64,000 nucleotides of DNA from CAVZZV01 sp963779845 (GCA_963779845.1 CAVZZV010000005.1:496001-560000), one strand, 5' to 3'; numbered from the stretch's first letter, positions 53,186 through 62,886 are shown. Translations and numbers: made by a program. The notes: generated by a model from the sequence alone, not told the origin.

Positions 53186-53256
53186 CGTTTTTTGTATTGA
53201 TTTTCATGGCAACATTGAAATTATATATAAATACTGTTACAACTTTTTGAGGATCA

Positions 53257-53400
53257 TCAGCTCCGGGTCCAGCGCTGTTCCATAAGGAAATCAGCGTATG
53301 TTACCTTCTTTCCAAAATAGGTTTTAACTATAAATTGATCTCCATTCCTTACCCGGAGAATCGAATCTCCTCTTGCACCAGTCTCTATTCTTTCTTTGCA
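53257..53400 (-). other. Coding-like frame without a start, 47 codons
   Basis: On the - strand the frame reads CKERIETGARGDSILRVRNG followed by DQFIVKTYFGKKVTYADFLM and EQRWTRS-stop at 53257. Composition and strand pattern look like a real protein, but no ATG or GTG starts it and a stop lies a few codons upstream. A hairpin CTGCC-TCAC-GGCAG is at 53409-53422. It may be the 3' end of a frameshifted or decayed gene, or a small gene with an indel; it lies just downstream of the double-glycine peptide gene. Confidence 0.4.
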
Positions 53401-53455
53401 AATTATACTGCCTCACGGCAGGATAGGGTGTTGTGTTTTAAATTTAGATAATATT

Positions 53456-53644
53456 TTATACGTTTTGATCAAGGATTAGATGGTTTGTCATTTTTCTTTC
53501 CATCATCTTCATCAATCCAGATGGGACCAAGGGATCAGTTCCACCTCTGACCGAATTCAATTCTTGAGTAGTTAATGCAGAATTTTCAAAACTGAGAAAT
53601 GAACTTCTTGTTTCTTTTCCGAAAAATGCGACCTTTGTTTTCAT
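53456..53644 (-). CDS. Small peptide with a double-glycine leader (RiPP/bacteriocin-precursor-like)
   Basis: 62 residues from the ATG at 53644; an in-frame extension upstream lacks a good start. The N-terminal 35 residues form a leader ending LTTQELNSVRGG: hydrophobic Leu at -12 and -6-type positions, acidic residue and Gly-Gly, the pattern of GG leaders of class II bacteriocins and Bacteroidota RiPP precursors. The C-terminal 27 residues (TDPLVPSGLMKMMERKMTNH and a short tail) would be the core; it has Thr and Ser but no Cys. No C39 transporter or modification enzyme is adjacent. It is divergent from the TPR-CHAT protease gene with 232 bp between. The GG motif is seen; the role is inference. 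Confidence 0.65.
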   Translation of the reverse strand: MKTKVAFFGKETRSSFLSFENSALTTQELNSVRGGTDPLVPSGLMKMMERKMTNHLILDQNV

Positions 53645-53876
53645 AAAAATAATTTTTGGGGTTAATTTATTCTTAAAATTTGTTTCATTCTGTTTAGTAG
53701 TCCCACGAGATGTCAAAAGGTTACCCAAAAAAATCGATTATTTTTATTTTTTTTCAATATTTATTATAATGATTATGAAATTCAATTCTTTAGCAAAATA
53801 ATTCTTTTTCATTAAAAATTCTTAAATTGGATTTGGCATTTTTATAGACGTATTAATCTCTATAAAAATTAGGATT

Positions 53877-56684
53877 GTGAAAATTTTCTGTCTTTTAATA
53901 TATCCTTTTCTAATTCTTTCAATTGATACCAATTCAGAGACAATCTTCAGAGGATCGATTCTAATTTAAAGTATAATCACTAAAAAGGTCACTCGGTCGA
54001 GGAAATTATTATAAGAAGGGAAATATGAAGAAGCTGAAAAACTTACAAGAGAAATTATTGAATTGAAAGCTTAAATATTTCTGCAAATGACCCATGGAAA
54101 TTGGCTGTGAATTATGCCAATTTAGGATCAATATATAGTACTATTGCAAGAATGATGAGTCTTTAAATTATCTTAATAAAGCACTTGAATATAGTAGAAT
54201 CAAATGACGTCACTGAAAGATTTATCGCATGCCTTATTAGCAAACATTGGCATTGTATATCATAACAATTAGATTATTTAAAAGCTGAGACCTATTATAA
54301 GAGATCCGCTCAATTTTAGGTAAGATCTTGAGTCCGATTATGATCTTTTACCGTAATATATACAAATATTGGCTATTGTTCAATTCAAATTAGGTAATAT
54401 TAAGGAAGGAATTAAGAAGTCACTGAAAATCAATAGAAATGGCACAAAATGACTATATAGAGAAGAAATTGCACTCAGAAAATTTTCATTATGATTTATT
54501 AATCATAATATGCCAGAGGCGGAAAGATATTTGAAAGAAAGATATAGCATTCTAAAATCCAAATTCCCAAAGAACAATTTCCTTCTTATCCAGTATTATA
54601 TTGACTATGCTGAGTTCGCCAAGGTCATTCTTCACAAAACCGGGATCTCCAAAGATTATCTCAACAGGGCCATGATCCTTGCCCGCAAGGAATTCAAACT
54701 GGACCACCCGATTTTTAATGACATTTTTTATGCTCTGGCCGAAATCAACTATAACGAAGACAAGTATACCAATACCATTAACTATCTTCAGCAATATCTG
54801 CAGGGAGCTTTCCTGGGATTCAACAGTTCCAGTGCCATGGACAATCCCGATCTGATGGATGGGAATTTTAAAAGCTCGGTGATCGATATTCTTGTATTGA
54901 AGGCCCGGGCTTGTTACAAAGCTTACCTGGAAAAGGATAACCTGGAATACCTTGATGCCAGCATTAACACCGTTCAAAAGGCTATTCAGGCCATAAACCT
55001 GGTGCGGCTGCGTATCAATAACGAGGAAAGCAAGTTCCAGATTTCCAAAGATCAGCTCAATACATTTAAGCTTGCCCAGGAAGTAGCTTTTGAAAAGTTC
55101 CGGCTGACCAATGACATGAAGTTTAAGGATCTCGCCTTTGAAAACATGGAACTGGGGAGAAGTTTTAGTCTTTTGTCCTCCATTCGCTCCATGAAAGCCA
55201 TGGAGTACGGGAACATTCCTCCTGAGCTGCTCAAAAAAGAGGAAAACCTGAACCAGAAAATCTCTCTATACAACGAGCTTGTTTTTAATGAAAAGGCGGA
55301 ACCGGCTCCCCGTCTGGACCATATCCGGAACTGGGAATCTTATCTTTTTGATCTGAATCGCCAATATGACGACTTAACCGCCTATTTTGAAAAAAATTAT
55401 CCGGAATACTACAAACTCAAATATGATAATTCCGTGATCAGGCTGAGCGAAATATCTCAAAAACTCAGCAAAGAGGATGTGGTTATTGAATATTCGTTGG
55501 CTGATTCGATACTTTTCACCTATTTTATTTCAAATGAGGGGTCACGAATATTCAAACAAGCTATTGATAGCAGCCTTGCCCATGATTGCATGGAATTCTA
55601 TTCGGTCATTACGAAACAAAATTTTTCGGAAGGGGTCCACGCCAGTTTCAAAAAATATACAAATCTGGGATTTGATATTTATTCCCATATTTTGAAGCCG
55701 ATCGAAGGGCTTATCGCTGAAAAGAACCTGATCTTTATTCCCGACGGGGCCATTTCTTTCGTTCCTTTCGATGCCCTCCTGACCGAGAAACCCGTAAATA
55801 CCGAAGATCCCGATTATTACCAACTGCCCTACCTGATCCTTAAGAACCCGGTGAGTACCTCCTATAGCTCCACCATTCATTTCCATGAACTTATAAACCA
55901 TAAGAGAATGAAGGGGAATATTCTGGCGTTCGCTCCCAGCTATGGAAATTTTCCCAACCTCAGCATGGTGGGGAATACAAGCCGTCAAAGCGAGAAAGAA
56001 ACCCTGGTGAGGATTCCGGGGGTAAAGGAAGAGGTATCCCGGATTGCTAAAATAAAACCAACCGAAGTATTTCTTGACGAAATGGCCACCGAAACCAACT
56101 TCAAAAATGCAGCTGCCAACTTTACCATCCTTCACCTTGCAATGCACACCATACTGGATGATAACGACCCCTTGTACAGTAAACTGGCCTTTACCCAAAA
56201 CGTGGACACGTTAAATGACGGTTTTTTGCATACTTTCGAGATATACAATATGAAGCTGAATGCCAACATGGCCGTGTTGAGTTCCTGCGGGAGTGGCTAT
56301 GGAAATTTTCGGGAAGGAGAGGGGATTCAGAGTCTGGCCAGGGGTTTTGCTTACGCCGGATGCCCCAGCATTCTGATGACCTTATGGGAGGTAGCCGATA
56401 AATCGACCGTAGGGGTAATGGAGAAGTTCTATGCCAATCTGGGAAAAGGGATGTCCAAATCTCTTGCCCTTCAGCAATCAAAACTTGAGTTCCTCCAAAA
56501 AGCCGACCAGCTTCGTTCAAACCCCTATTTCTGGGCCAGCTTTACCATTATAGGAAACTCAGAACCTATTTATCCTTCTAAAAGCTGGATACGAATATCC
56601 TTTATTTTCCTGGCAATTTTCCCTCTACTTGCGTTAGGGATCCTCTATTGGAATTACCGGAAAAAGGGTCAAAGAACCCTTTAA
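53877..56684 (+). pseudogene. TPR-CHAT caspase-like protease, N-terminal third frameshifted
   Basis: A GTG at 53877 opens a signal peptide (KIFCLLIYPFLILSID). Between 53960 and 54510 TPR units can be read only by correcting single-base losses in A or T runs: KYEEAEKLTREIIELK, YANLGSIYSTIARNDESL, LLANIGIVYHNN. From 54510 a clean 724-residue frame continues: TPR/helical part, then the CHAT domain (about residues 330-690) with ILHLAMHTILDD (catalytic His546) and AVLSSCGSGYG (catalytic Cys593), numbered from 54510. It ends with a membrane helix (SFIFLAIFPLLALGILYW) and a basic tail. CHAT proteases are clan CD caspase relatives, often activated through TPR. Topology suggests the protease domain is in the periplasm. 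Merged size about 935 residues. Confidence 0.85.
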
Positions 56685-56741
56685 GGGGGAAAGGCCTCCG
56701 GAAAAAAAGGTCAGCTAAAATTTGCGGGATCCTTAAAAGCA

Positions 56742-57308
56742 TTAACTTCCTTCCTTGTAGCGTGGATCTTCCCGGATCTTTTGAATGAGAAACTCCTTAC
56801 AATAATGCTTTCTTTTTTTTATGTAATTTTCAGATTTGACCCCAAGTTTTAACGCCACATTTTTTAACAGTATACCATCATTAGACATTTTAATAATCGT
56901 TTGGCAATCTTGTGGTAGTTGAAGAAAGGCTTTTTGAAACAGAGCCTGTTTTAGTTCATCGTTCATAAAAGGCTCCGGTTCTTCAAAATATATAAATGAG
57001 CGGGAATCTTTCAGGGCTTCATCAAAATATTTTAACCTTCTCAATTGCTTGATCCACAGCCACCTGGCAATTGAATACAAAAATGTAACGAAATCACTTG
57101 AAATTTGATAATCCGCATTGTCCCGGAATTTTCTAAAAATGGCAACAATGGTCTCCTGAAAAATATCCTTAGCATCCTCTTCTGTACCCCTGTTATCAAG
57201 AATGAGCTTCAGAACTATGGGATAGTATGCCTTATAGATATAATGCATTACCCGGTCATCCCGTCGCCGAAGGCCATCGATTATTTCGTCCTGAGAATAT
57301 TTTCGCAC
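56742..57308 (-). CDS. ECF-type RNA polymerase sigma factor
   Basis: 188 residues. Region 2 reads VLKLILDNRGTEEDAKDIFQ and ETIVAIFRKF, followed by SSDFVTFLYSIARWLWIKQL, the -10/-7 recognition and core-binding helices. Region 4 is QLPQDCQTIIKMSNDGILLK and VALKLGVKSENYIKKRKHYC, a helix-turn-helix. Both sigma domains are present, so it should be active. It is convergent with the TPR-CHAT gene (57 bp apart), and the anti-sigma-like TPR protein lies on the far side of that gene. The pairing is inferred from layout; the regulon is unknown. Confidence 0.92.
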   Translation of the reverse strand: MRKYSQDEIIDGLRRRDDRVMHYIYKAYYPIVLKLILDNRGTEEDAKDIFQETIVAIFRKFRDNADYQISSDFVTFLYSIARWLWIKQLRRLKYFDEALKDSRSFIYFEEPEPFMNDELKQALFQKAFLQLPQDCQTIIKMSNDGILLKNVALKLGVKSENYIKKRKHYCKEFLIQKIREDPRYKEGS

Positions 57309-57491
57309 GTTGTTTCAAGTTCCTTTTGAACCAAAACTAACAAAAAAATGCCATAGATAACAGAAATAATACCATTCATCAAAATATTTTTCTGAAAGAA
57401 GGAAAAAAAATCCTGCGAATCCGACGGAAATATCTGTAATGTAATTAGGGGCCTGCAATGGTTCAGAATCACCAATATGCCAAGAATTCAA

Positions 57492-58757
57492 TCATCTTGA
57501 ATAAAAATCAATCCTTTGCTGCAGTGCCCGCCTGCATACTTCGCAAAAATCATGGACATCATTGCTTTTCATCCTGCAATTGATCGCGGGCCGGTAGATT
57601 CCTTTTGCGACATATCCTCCACCTTCGAATACTCCGGTCCTTCCTTCATATTGCGGATCGGCCGGGGTTGGAACCGGAATATCTTCATCGACCAGATTCT
57701 TCCATTTCGATTCGAAATCCACGAGGCTGGTAAGGTTTGGTACGCGGGGCTCTTCATCAAGCGGAAAATAATCAGTGTAAGCAACTGAAGAACTGTAATA
57801 TTCATCGCCCAGTGCCCCGAATGAATGTCCGAATTCGTGGACAAATACTTTGGCGGAACGCCTATTGTCGGCCGTGCAAATTGCATAATAGTTGAAGATG
57901 CCCCCTCCCCCGTACCGGCTGGTATTGACGAGTACGATCAAGTGGTCCCAAATACTGTTGGCTGCCACATCCATCAATGCCCAATAATCTTCGGTGGTCA
58001 GATAACGTTCAACCCCGAAGGTATAGTAGGAGGAGTTAAGTATCGTGTTGCGAAGGATCTTTTGACCAGGAACATCAGTGCCTGATTCTATTGAAGGAGA
58101 AAGAACCGCCCGTATATTGAATTTGTCCTGATTGCTTTTATAAGGTTCCACGGAAAAAAGTATCGAAACGAAGCGCTTCACATCCTTTTGGAATTTCTTC
58201 ATTTCGGATTTTTGATAGCCCTCAGCAATTAAAAGCAGGTCCACCTTTTTTTCCGCAGGGCCTGAAATGAAAACATCCCTGGTTTCAAAGGATGGTTTCT
58301 CCTCTCTTTTTATTAATATATCGGTTGGATTGATGAAAGTGTTATACAGACATTCCCTTTCATTGTACCTGGTAAAACGAAAAATTTCAAGGCGGACTGT
58401 TTTTAAGGGATTTGGGAAAACCAGCGACTGCTTGAAAGCCTTACGCTCTGTCTTTGCCTCAGCTGTGGTTTGCCATTCACCAAACAGGGTATTAAATCCT
58501 CTGGAAAACAACAATATATCAGTGGCTGAGTCCCTGACGGTGAAATAGTAATCGCAATAAAACATCGAGTCCAAAAGCTGTTCCTTCGATCCTGACCAGG
58601 AATTTTCGACCAATACCTGTGAGAGATAAACGAAGCTTAAAGTATCATTGCCGGCAAGCACGTAATCAACCCTCATTCTTCCGGAATCAAACCATTGTTC
58701 GAACTCCGGTTGGCTATAAGCCATTTGTATAGTGAAGAGTAAAATAAATAGTATCAT
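57492..58757 (-). CDS. Secreted peptidase M64 (IgA-peptidase family)
   Basis: 421 residues from the Met at 58757 (MILFILLFTIQMAYSQPEF, a signal peptide); a Met seven codons upstream would sit on the predicted transcription start and is rejected. The N-terminal half (residues 15-170) matches the M64_N domain (beta-rich, EQWFDSGRMRVDYVLAGND). The catalytic domain starts KKVDLLLIAEGYQKSEMKKF, has GGGGIFNYYAICTADN, and the zinc site FVHEFGHSFGALGDEYY (HExxH plus the third ligand Asp). CRMKSNDVHDFCEVCRRAL near the end is a family Cys cluster. It is a secreted zinc protease, possibly acting on host or environmental proteins; the substrate is unknown. Confidence 0.93.
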   Translation of the reverse strand: MILFILLFTIQMAYSQPEFEQWFDSGRMRVDYVLAGNDTLSFVYLSQVLVENSWSGSKEQLLDSMFYCDYYFTVRDSATDILLFSRGFNTLFGEWQTTAEAKTERKAFKQSLVFPNPLKTVRLEIFRFTRYNERECLYNTFINPTDILIKREEKPSFETRDVFISGPAEKKVDLLLIAEGYQKSEMKKFQKDVKRFVSILFSVEPYKSNQDKFNIRAVLSPSIESGTDVPGQKILRNTILNSSYYTFGVERYLTTEDYWALMDVAANSIWDHLIVLVNTSRYGGGGIFNYYAICTADNRRSAKVFVHEFGHSFGALGDEYYSSSVAYTDYFPLDEEPRVPNLTSLVDFESKWKNLVDEDIPVPTPADPQYEGRTGVFEGGGYVAKGIYRPAINCRMKSNDVHDFCEVCRRALQQRIDFYSR

Positions 58758-58786
58758 TATTTCTTCGTAAGCTCCCAATCAGATTT

Positions 58787-58794
58787 CAAATTTA
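58787..58794 (-). promoter_or_regulatory. -7 box (TAAATTTG) for the M64 peptidase gene
   Basis: Read on the - strand, TAAATTTG is an exact TAnnTTTG match. The start of transcription near 58780 supports the ATG at 58757 over the one at 58778. No good -33 element. Confidence 0.5.
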
Positions 58795-58838
58795 GAGATA
58801 AAACATTAAATTCGCAGGAGCTTACCAATGATTTTTAT

Positions 58839-60107
58839 ATGATGTTCGAAAACCTGGTTAAAATCCTCCATGCATGGTTATCCTCCTTTCCCCTGAGTGA
58901 GAATAATATCGCTCATTATGAAACCCTTATCCTTCTATTTGCTATTTTTCTTCTTGCTTTCCTTGCCGATGTAATTTCCAGAATGGTTTTGAACAATATG
59001 GTAAAGACCTATGTAAAAAAAAGCCGGAACACCTGGGACGATGTCTTCCTTACCCGCAAGGTATTTAATCGCCTTGCCCATCTTGCCCCGGCAATAGTTA
59101 TTTACCTGACCATCGATTTTGCGATTGAGCTTGAAAGTACAGTGAAGATCATTAAAGTGATGACTACCGTATATATTATAATTATCGGACTGCTGACCCT
59201 CGACTCCTTTATAAACGCACTTCACGATATCTATCTTCACTTTCCTGTTTCGAAGGACAGGCCTGTCAAAGGGTATGTTCAGGTGCTTAAAATATTTCTC
59301 TATTTTATTGCTTTTATTCTCATCGTTACCCAGCTAACCGGGAAAAGTCCGGTAGCATTATTGACCGGTTTAGGAGCCATTGCAGCAGTGCTCCTGCTGG
59401 TTTTTAAGGATACAATTCTTGGCCTTGTCGCCAGCGTGCAGATATCGGCCAACAACATGGTAAAGCCAGGCGACTGGATTACCATGCCTAGCCGGAATGC
59501 CGACGGGACCGTGTTGGAAATTACCCTGAACACGGTGAAGATCCAGAATTGGGACAAAACCATCAGCACCATACCTACCTACGCGCTGGTTTCAGAGTCA
59601 TTCCATAACTGGAAAGGAATGGAAGAATCCGGGGGAAGAAGGATTAAAAGATCGATCAACATCGACATGAAGAGTATTATGTTCTTAAATAAAGAGTTAA
59701 AGGAGAAGCTACGGAAAATTAATTTAGTGGAAGGATATATTCAACAGCGGGAAGAAGAAATTGAAAAATTCAACCTGGAAAAAAAAGTTGATGCCAAAAT
59801 GCCGGTAAATGGAAGGAGGATGACTAATCTTGGCGTTTTCAGAAGGTATATGGAAGAATACCTGAAGCAGCATCCTAAAATCAATAATGACATGACATTC
59901 CTGGTAAGGCATCTCCAACCAACGGAGACTGGGATCCCCCTTGAAATTTATGTTTTCAGCAAGGATCAGGAATGGTCTAAGTATGAGTCTTTACAGGCAG
60001 ACATTTTCGACCATGTACTGGCCTCGATCCCCTATTTTGAGTTAAGGGTTTTCCAGAACCCCACCGGGGACGATTTCCGGTACCTCAGTCACGGGAGGAG
60101 GGAATAA
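58839..60107 (+). CDS. Mechanosensitive ion channel, YbdG-like (MscS family)
   Basis: 422 residues. Four to five membrane helices occupy residues 25-175 (first FLLAFLADVISRMVLN, last before the pore). The pore-lining helix and MscS beta domain are in GLGAIAAVLLLVFKDTILGL and SVQISANNMVKPGDWITMPS. FHNWKGMEESGGRRIKRSIN matches the YbdG-specific segment, and the length (422 versus 415 in E. coli YbdG) agrees. It opens on membrane tension during osmotic downshock. Monocistronic, divergent from the M64 gene. Confidence 0.93.
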   Translation: MMFENLVKILHAWLSSFPLSENNIAHYETLILLFAIFLLAFLADVISRMVLNNMVKTYVKKSRNTWDDVFLTRKVFNRLAHLAPAIVIYLTIDFAIELESTVKIIKVMTTVYIIIIGLLTLDSFINALHDIYLHFPVSKDRPVKGYVQVLKIFLYFIAFILIVTQLTGKSPVALLTGLGAIAAVLLLVFKDTILGLVASVQISANNMVKPGDWITMPSRNADGTVLEITLNTVKIQNWDKTISTIPTYALVSESFHNWKGMEESGGRRIKRSINIDMKSIMFLNKELKEKLRKINLVEGYIQQREEEIEKFNLEKKVDAKMPVNGRRMTNLGVFRRYMEEYLKQHPKINNDMTFLVRHLQPTETGIPLEIYVFSKDQEWSKYESLQADIFDHVLASIPYFELRVFQNPTGDDFRYLSHGRRE

Positions 60108-60284
60108 AATATTTATGCCCCCTCCGGAGCGTTTCTATGATGTTAAGAAAACATAACACCGGGAAGTGCAAAGGATCTAACAGGGGCTTTAGCTATTCTA
60201 CAACATATTTTAAAAGAAAACCCTGTAAACTTATGGCTAATTTGATGGATTTATCGTTACTTTGAATGAATATACAATCCTATT

Positions 60285-60749
60285 ATGGAAGACAACTTTC
60301 AGATTGACAAGCTGGATAAGAAAATCCTGACACTAATTATGGGGAATGCCCGCATTCCATACCTTGAAGTAGCCAGGGAGTGCAATGTTTCCGGAGCTGC
60401 CATTCATCAAAGGATCCAACGTCTTACAAAGTTAGGCGTAATCACCGGGTCAGAATTCATCATTGAACCACAGAAGGTAGGGTACAATACATGTGCATAC
60501 ATCGGGGTCTTTTTAGAAAGTGCGAGCCTCTATCCTGAAGTGGTGAAAAAACTTAAAACGATACCTGAAATAATTCAGTGTCATTATACCACCGGAAACT
60601 ATAGTATATTTATAAAGGTCTATACCAAAAACAATGAAGATCTGAAACATCTCCTGGTGGATAAACTACAGGCCATTCCTGGTATCGCGAGAACGGAAAC
60701 GTTTATATCCCTTGAGGAAGCATTTACCAGGCAGGTCCCTATATTATAA
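60285..60749 (+). CDS. Lrp/AsnC-family transcriptional regulator
   Basis: 154 residues. The N-terminal helix-turn-helix reads LDKKILTLIMGNARIPYLEV and ECNVSGAAIHQRIQRLTKLG, the typical AsnC DNA-binding domain. The C-terminal RAM domain (residues 70-145) has NTCAYIGVFLESASLYPEVV and HYTTGNYSIFIKVYTKNN with the small-ligand pocket. It should act as a dimer or octamer that senses an amino acid; which one is unknown, as no biosynthetic gene is adjacent. Its last 11 bp overlap the end of the convergent rlmB gene. Confidence 0.94.
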   Translation: MEDNFQIDKLDKKILTLIMGNARIPYLEVARECNVSGAAIHQRIQRLTKLGVITGSEFIIEPQKVGYNTCAYIGVFLESASLYPEVVKKLKTIPEIIQCHYTTGNYSIFIKVYTKNNEDLKHLLVDKLQAIPGIARTETFISLEEAFTRQVPIL

Positions 60750-61482
60750 GCTCCTGCCTCACCTGCTCGTACATAACCACTGAAGCAGCCACAGACACAT
60801 TAAGGGATTCCGTTTTACCTGTCATAGGAATGCGTATTGAAAAGTCCGTTTCCTTTAAAAGTGTAGAGGAAATACCCTTTTCTTCCCCACCAAGTATGAA
60901 TACAAGCGGGCCTTTTAAGTCGACCTGAAAGGTAAACTTATCAGCCTTTTCGCTTACGGCGACAATTTTAAGTCCGGAATCCCTGAGATATGACAGGGCG
61001 GCTGGAAGGGAGCGCGTGCGGCAAACGGGGATGTTCATCAATGCCCCGGCTGAGGTTTTAACTGCATCCGCATTGATCCTGGCTGAACCTTTTTCCGGAA
61101 TGATAATCCCCGAAAAGCCCATACATTCAGCCGAGCGTGCAATAGCCCCAAAGTTCCGTACGTCCGATACCTGATCGAGCATCAAAAACCGGGGGTCTTT
61201 TCCCTCTTCAAAAACGGAACTTACCACCTCTTCCAACGGACTATACGCAATCATGGATAGAAAGGCAATAACCCCCTGATGGTTCTTTCTGCTTACCCTG
61301 TTCAGCTTTTCCACGGGGACATACTGGAAGGGGATGTTGTATTTTCTCAGCAAGGGAAATAGTTCCCTTACAATTTCACTGTCAGGTTTTTGAACCATCA
61401 TTACACGGTCTACTTCTCTTCCTGCAAGGATGGTCTCCATAACAGCCCTTAACCCAAAAATAAAATCTTCTTTTTTTTCCAA
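60739..61482 (-). CDS. rlmB: 23S rRNA guanosine-2'-O-methyltransferase (SpoU family)
   Basis: 247 residues. The start is a TTG at 61482 giving (M)EKKEDFIFGLRAVMETI, the usual N-terminus; no ATG is available upstream before a stop. The substrate-binding domain covers residues 5-80; the SPOUT methyltransferase domain has DQVSDVRNFGAIARSAECMG, SGIIIPEKGS, TSAGALMNIPVCR, VFILGGEEKGISSTLL and SIRIPMTGKTESLNVSVAAS, containing the trefoil-knot SAM site. It 2'-O-methylates G2251 of 23S rRNA. A -7-like box TAATTTTG (61492-61485) lies directly against the start codon, so the mRNA could be leaderless. Confidence 0.94.
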   Translation of the reverse strand: MEKKEDFIFGLRAVMETILAGREVDRVMMVQKPDSEIVRELFPLLRKYNIPFQYVPVEKLNRVSRKNHQGVIAFLSMIAYSPLEEVVSSVFEEGKDPRFLMLDQVSDVRNFGAIARSAECMGFSGIIIPEKGSARINADAVKTSAGALMNIPVCRTRSLPAALSYLRDSGLKIVAVSEKADKFTFQVDLKGPLVFILGGEEKGISSTLLKETDFSIRIPMTGKTESLNVSVAASVVMYEQVRQELII

Positions 61483-61593
61483 TACAAAATTATTTAGAAT
61501 CTGTCAACATTGTCGGGCAGCCTGATTAAACAAGCGTTCCCTCCTGTTTTATCAGGAAGGCAACCATACGGCTGCAATGAACAATGACAGGCA

Positions 61594-62886
61594 TTATTTA
61601 TAAACAGGTGAATAAATCTTCCCTTTTCTCCATGAGCTCACTGCCTCTGTCCATATACTTGTGGAACTCAAGCTTCTCCTTAAAACATATTCGGACCCGG
61701 AAAAGAGTTGATCCTGCCGGTCGAATATGAATTCAAGGCGGGCAGATCTTCGCCGGTCAAAATAAATCCATTTTTCCTCATCGGGGGCTCTCTCAAGGGC
61801 ATCCGGGGCACCGAAAATCATATAAATCATTCCCCTGTCCGTTTTCCAGCCTTCCTTGCTGGTGGTAAACCAAAGATTGGAATAGAGCACCCGGCTATAA
61901 TAGACCCGGATCAATTCCCTGGCATCATCGATGCTACCTCCTGCATTATTCAGCCAGAAATCATCTATGGCGAGTTTCCGGTTGACCGCTGCCTGTAACT
62001 CTCTGAATTCAGCAGAGCTAGCCAGATAGACGAGGGGGGCAAGGAGTTCATCCGGGGTTTTTACCGCTGGAAAACTCTTTCCGAAATTAAAGAGGGTAAG
62101 TCCTTCGGGATGTTCGAGGCTGAACCTGAAATGATAACTTCCCTTTTCAGGCAGATTATATACCAGCGATGGATGGTAGGGTACTGTAAAAATGGAATCG
62201 GGATAGCGTTCATCCACGGGTACGGATGATGATGTTGCAAATAAAGGCCGTGGCAAGTTCCTTTCCGCAGGGTAATAATCAACAAACATACTATCGTAAA
62301 CCGACTTGTTGAAAGAAATCCGGAAAGAATCTTTGGATGAAAAAGTATTGGTAAACAACGGGTAATCATTATGGGATGATAATACCCGGAAATTCTGGGC
62401 ATTAAATTCAGAAGTTTTATCCACCAGGAGAAAATTTCTGGAGAATGAACCTCTTTTTTCATCCTTGAGAAAAATTTCCACTGAATAGCGTTTTCCAAAA
62501 ACAGCTTTCAAAGGGACAGCCGTGAAATAACTACTTTTAATGTCCTTCTGGTTAAGGGTTTTTTGAATGGTGGCAGAGTCGATCAATTCCCCTTCCATAC
62601 CTGGCCCCGGATATTCCCGAACATTAAATTTCATCGAAAACTTCGCCAAGGATTCTATCTGGTCATTAGCCTGATTGAATAGGAGCTCAGCCGTAAAGAT
62701 CCGTACATATATTATGGAATTGTCCTCGGTGACATGGTAAATCATGAATTGGGGGTGAATATTTGCCCTGCTGGGGTTGTACATATCTGCCAGGTTTCGG
62801 GGTCGGGAAACATTCTCAATGGTACTACAGGAATAGCTCCCCAGCAGGGCAAGCATTATCCATAATATATTTCCTCTTAAGTTCAT
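61594..62886 (-). CDS. GWxTD-domain lipoprotein
   Basis: 430 residues. Lipobox LLGSYSCSTIENV. The N-terminal two thirds is beta-rich (HPQFMIYHVTEDNSIIYVRI...). The C-terminal GWxTD domain is marked by SKEGWKTDRGMIYMIFGAPD and WIYFDRRRSARLEFIFDRQD. GWxTD proteins are Bacteroidota/Gemmatimonadota envelope proteins of unknown function. The anchor places it in the periplasm or outer membrane. It lies between rlmB and an ABC-F gene, all on the - strand, without close spacing. Confidence 0.9.
   Translation of the reverse strand: MNLRGNILWIMLALLGSYSCSTIENVSRPRNLADMYNPSRANIHPQFMIYHVTEDNSIIYVRIFTAELLFNQANDQIESLAKFSMKFNVREYPGPGMEGELIDSATIQKTLNQKDIKSSYFTAVPLKAVFGKRYSVEIFLKDEKRGSFSRNFLLVDKTSEFNAQNFRVLSSHNDYPLFTNTFSSKDSFRISFNKSVYDSMFVDYYPAERNLPRPLFATSSSVPVDERYPDSIFTVPYHPSLVYNLPEKGSYHFRFSLEHPEGLTLFNFGKSFPAVKTPDELLAPLVYLASSAEFRELQAAVNRKLAIDDFWLNNAGGSIDDARELIRVYYSRVLYSNLWFTTSKEGWKTDRGMIYMIFGAPDALERAPDEEKWIYFDRRRSARLEFIFDRQDQLFSGSEYVLRRSLSSTSIWTEAVSSWRKGKIYSPVYK

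Noticed and set aside
53341..53400. tRNA-like segment (GGAGATTCGATTCTCC on the - strand)
   Set aside because: The apparent T-arm has a six-base loop, and no acceptor, D or anticodon arms can be built around it; the frame is better explained as coding-like sequence.
57281..57475. 64-codon hydrophobic frame upstream of the sigma gene
   Set aside because: It overlaps the sigma factor start on the same strand in another frame and shows no signal-peptide or domain pattern.
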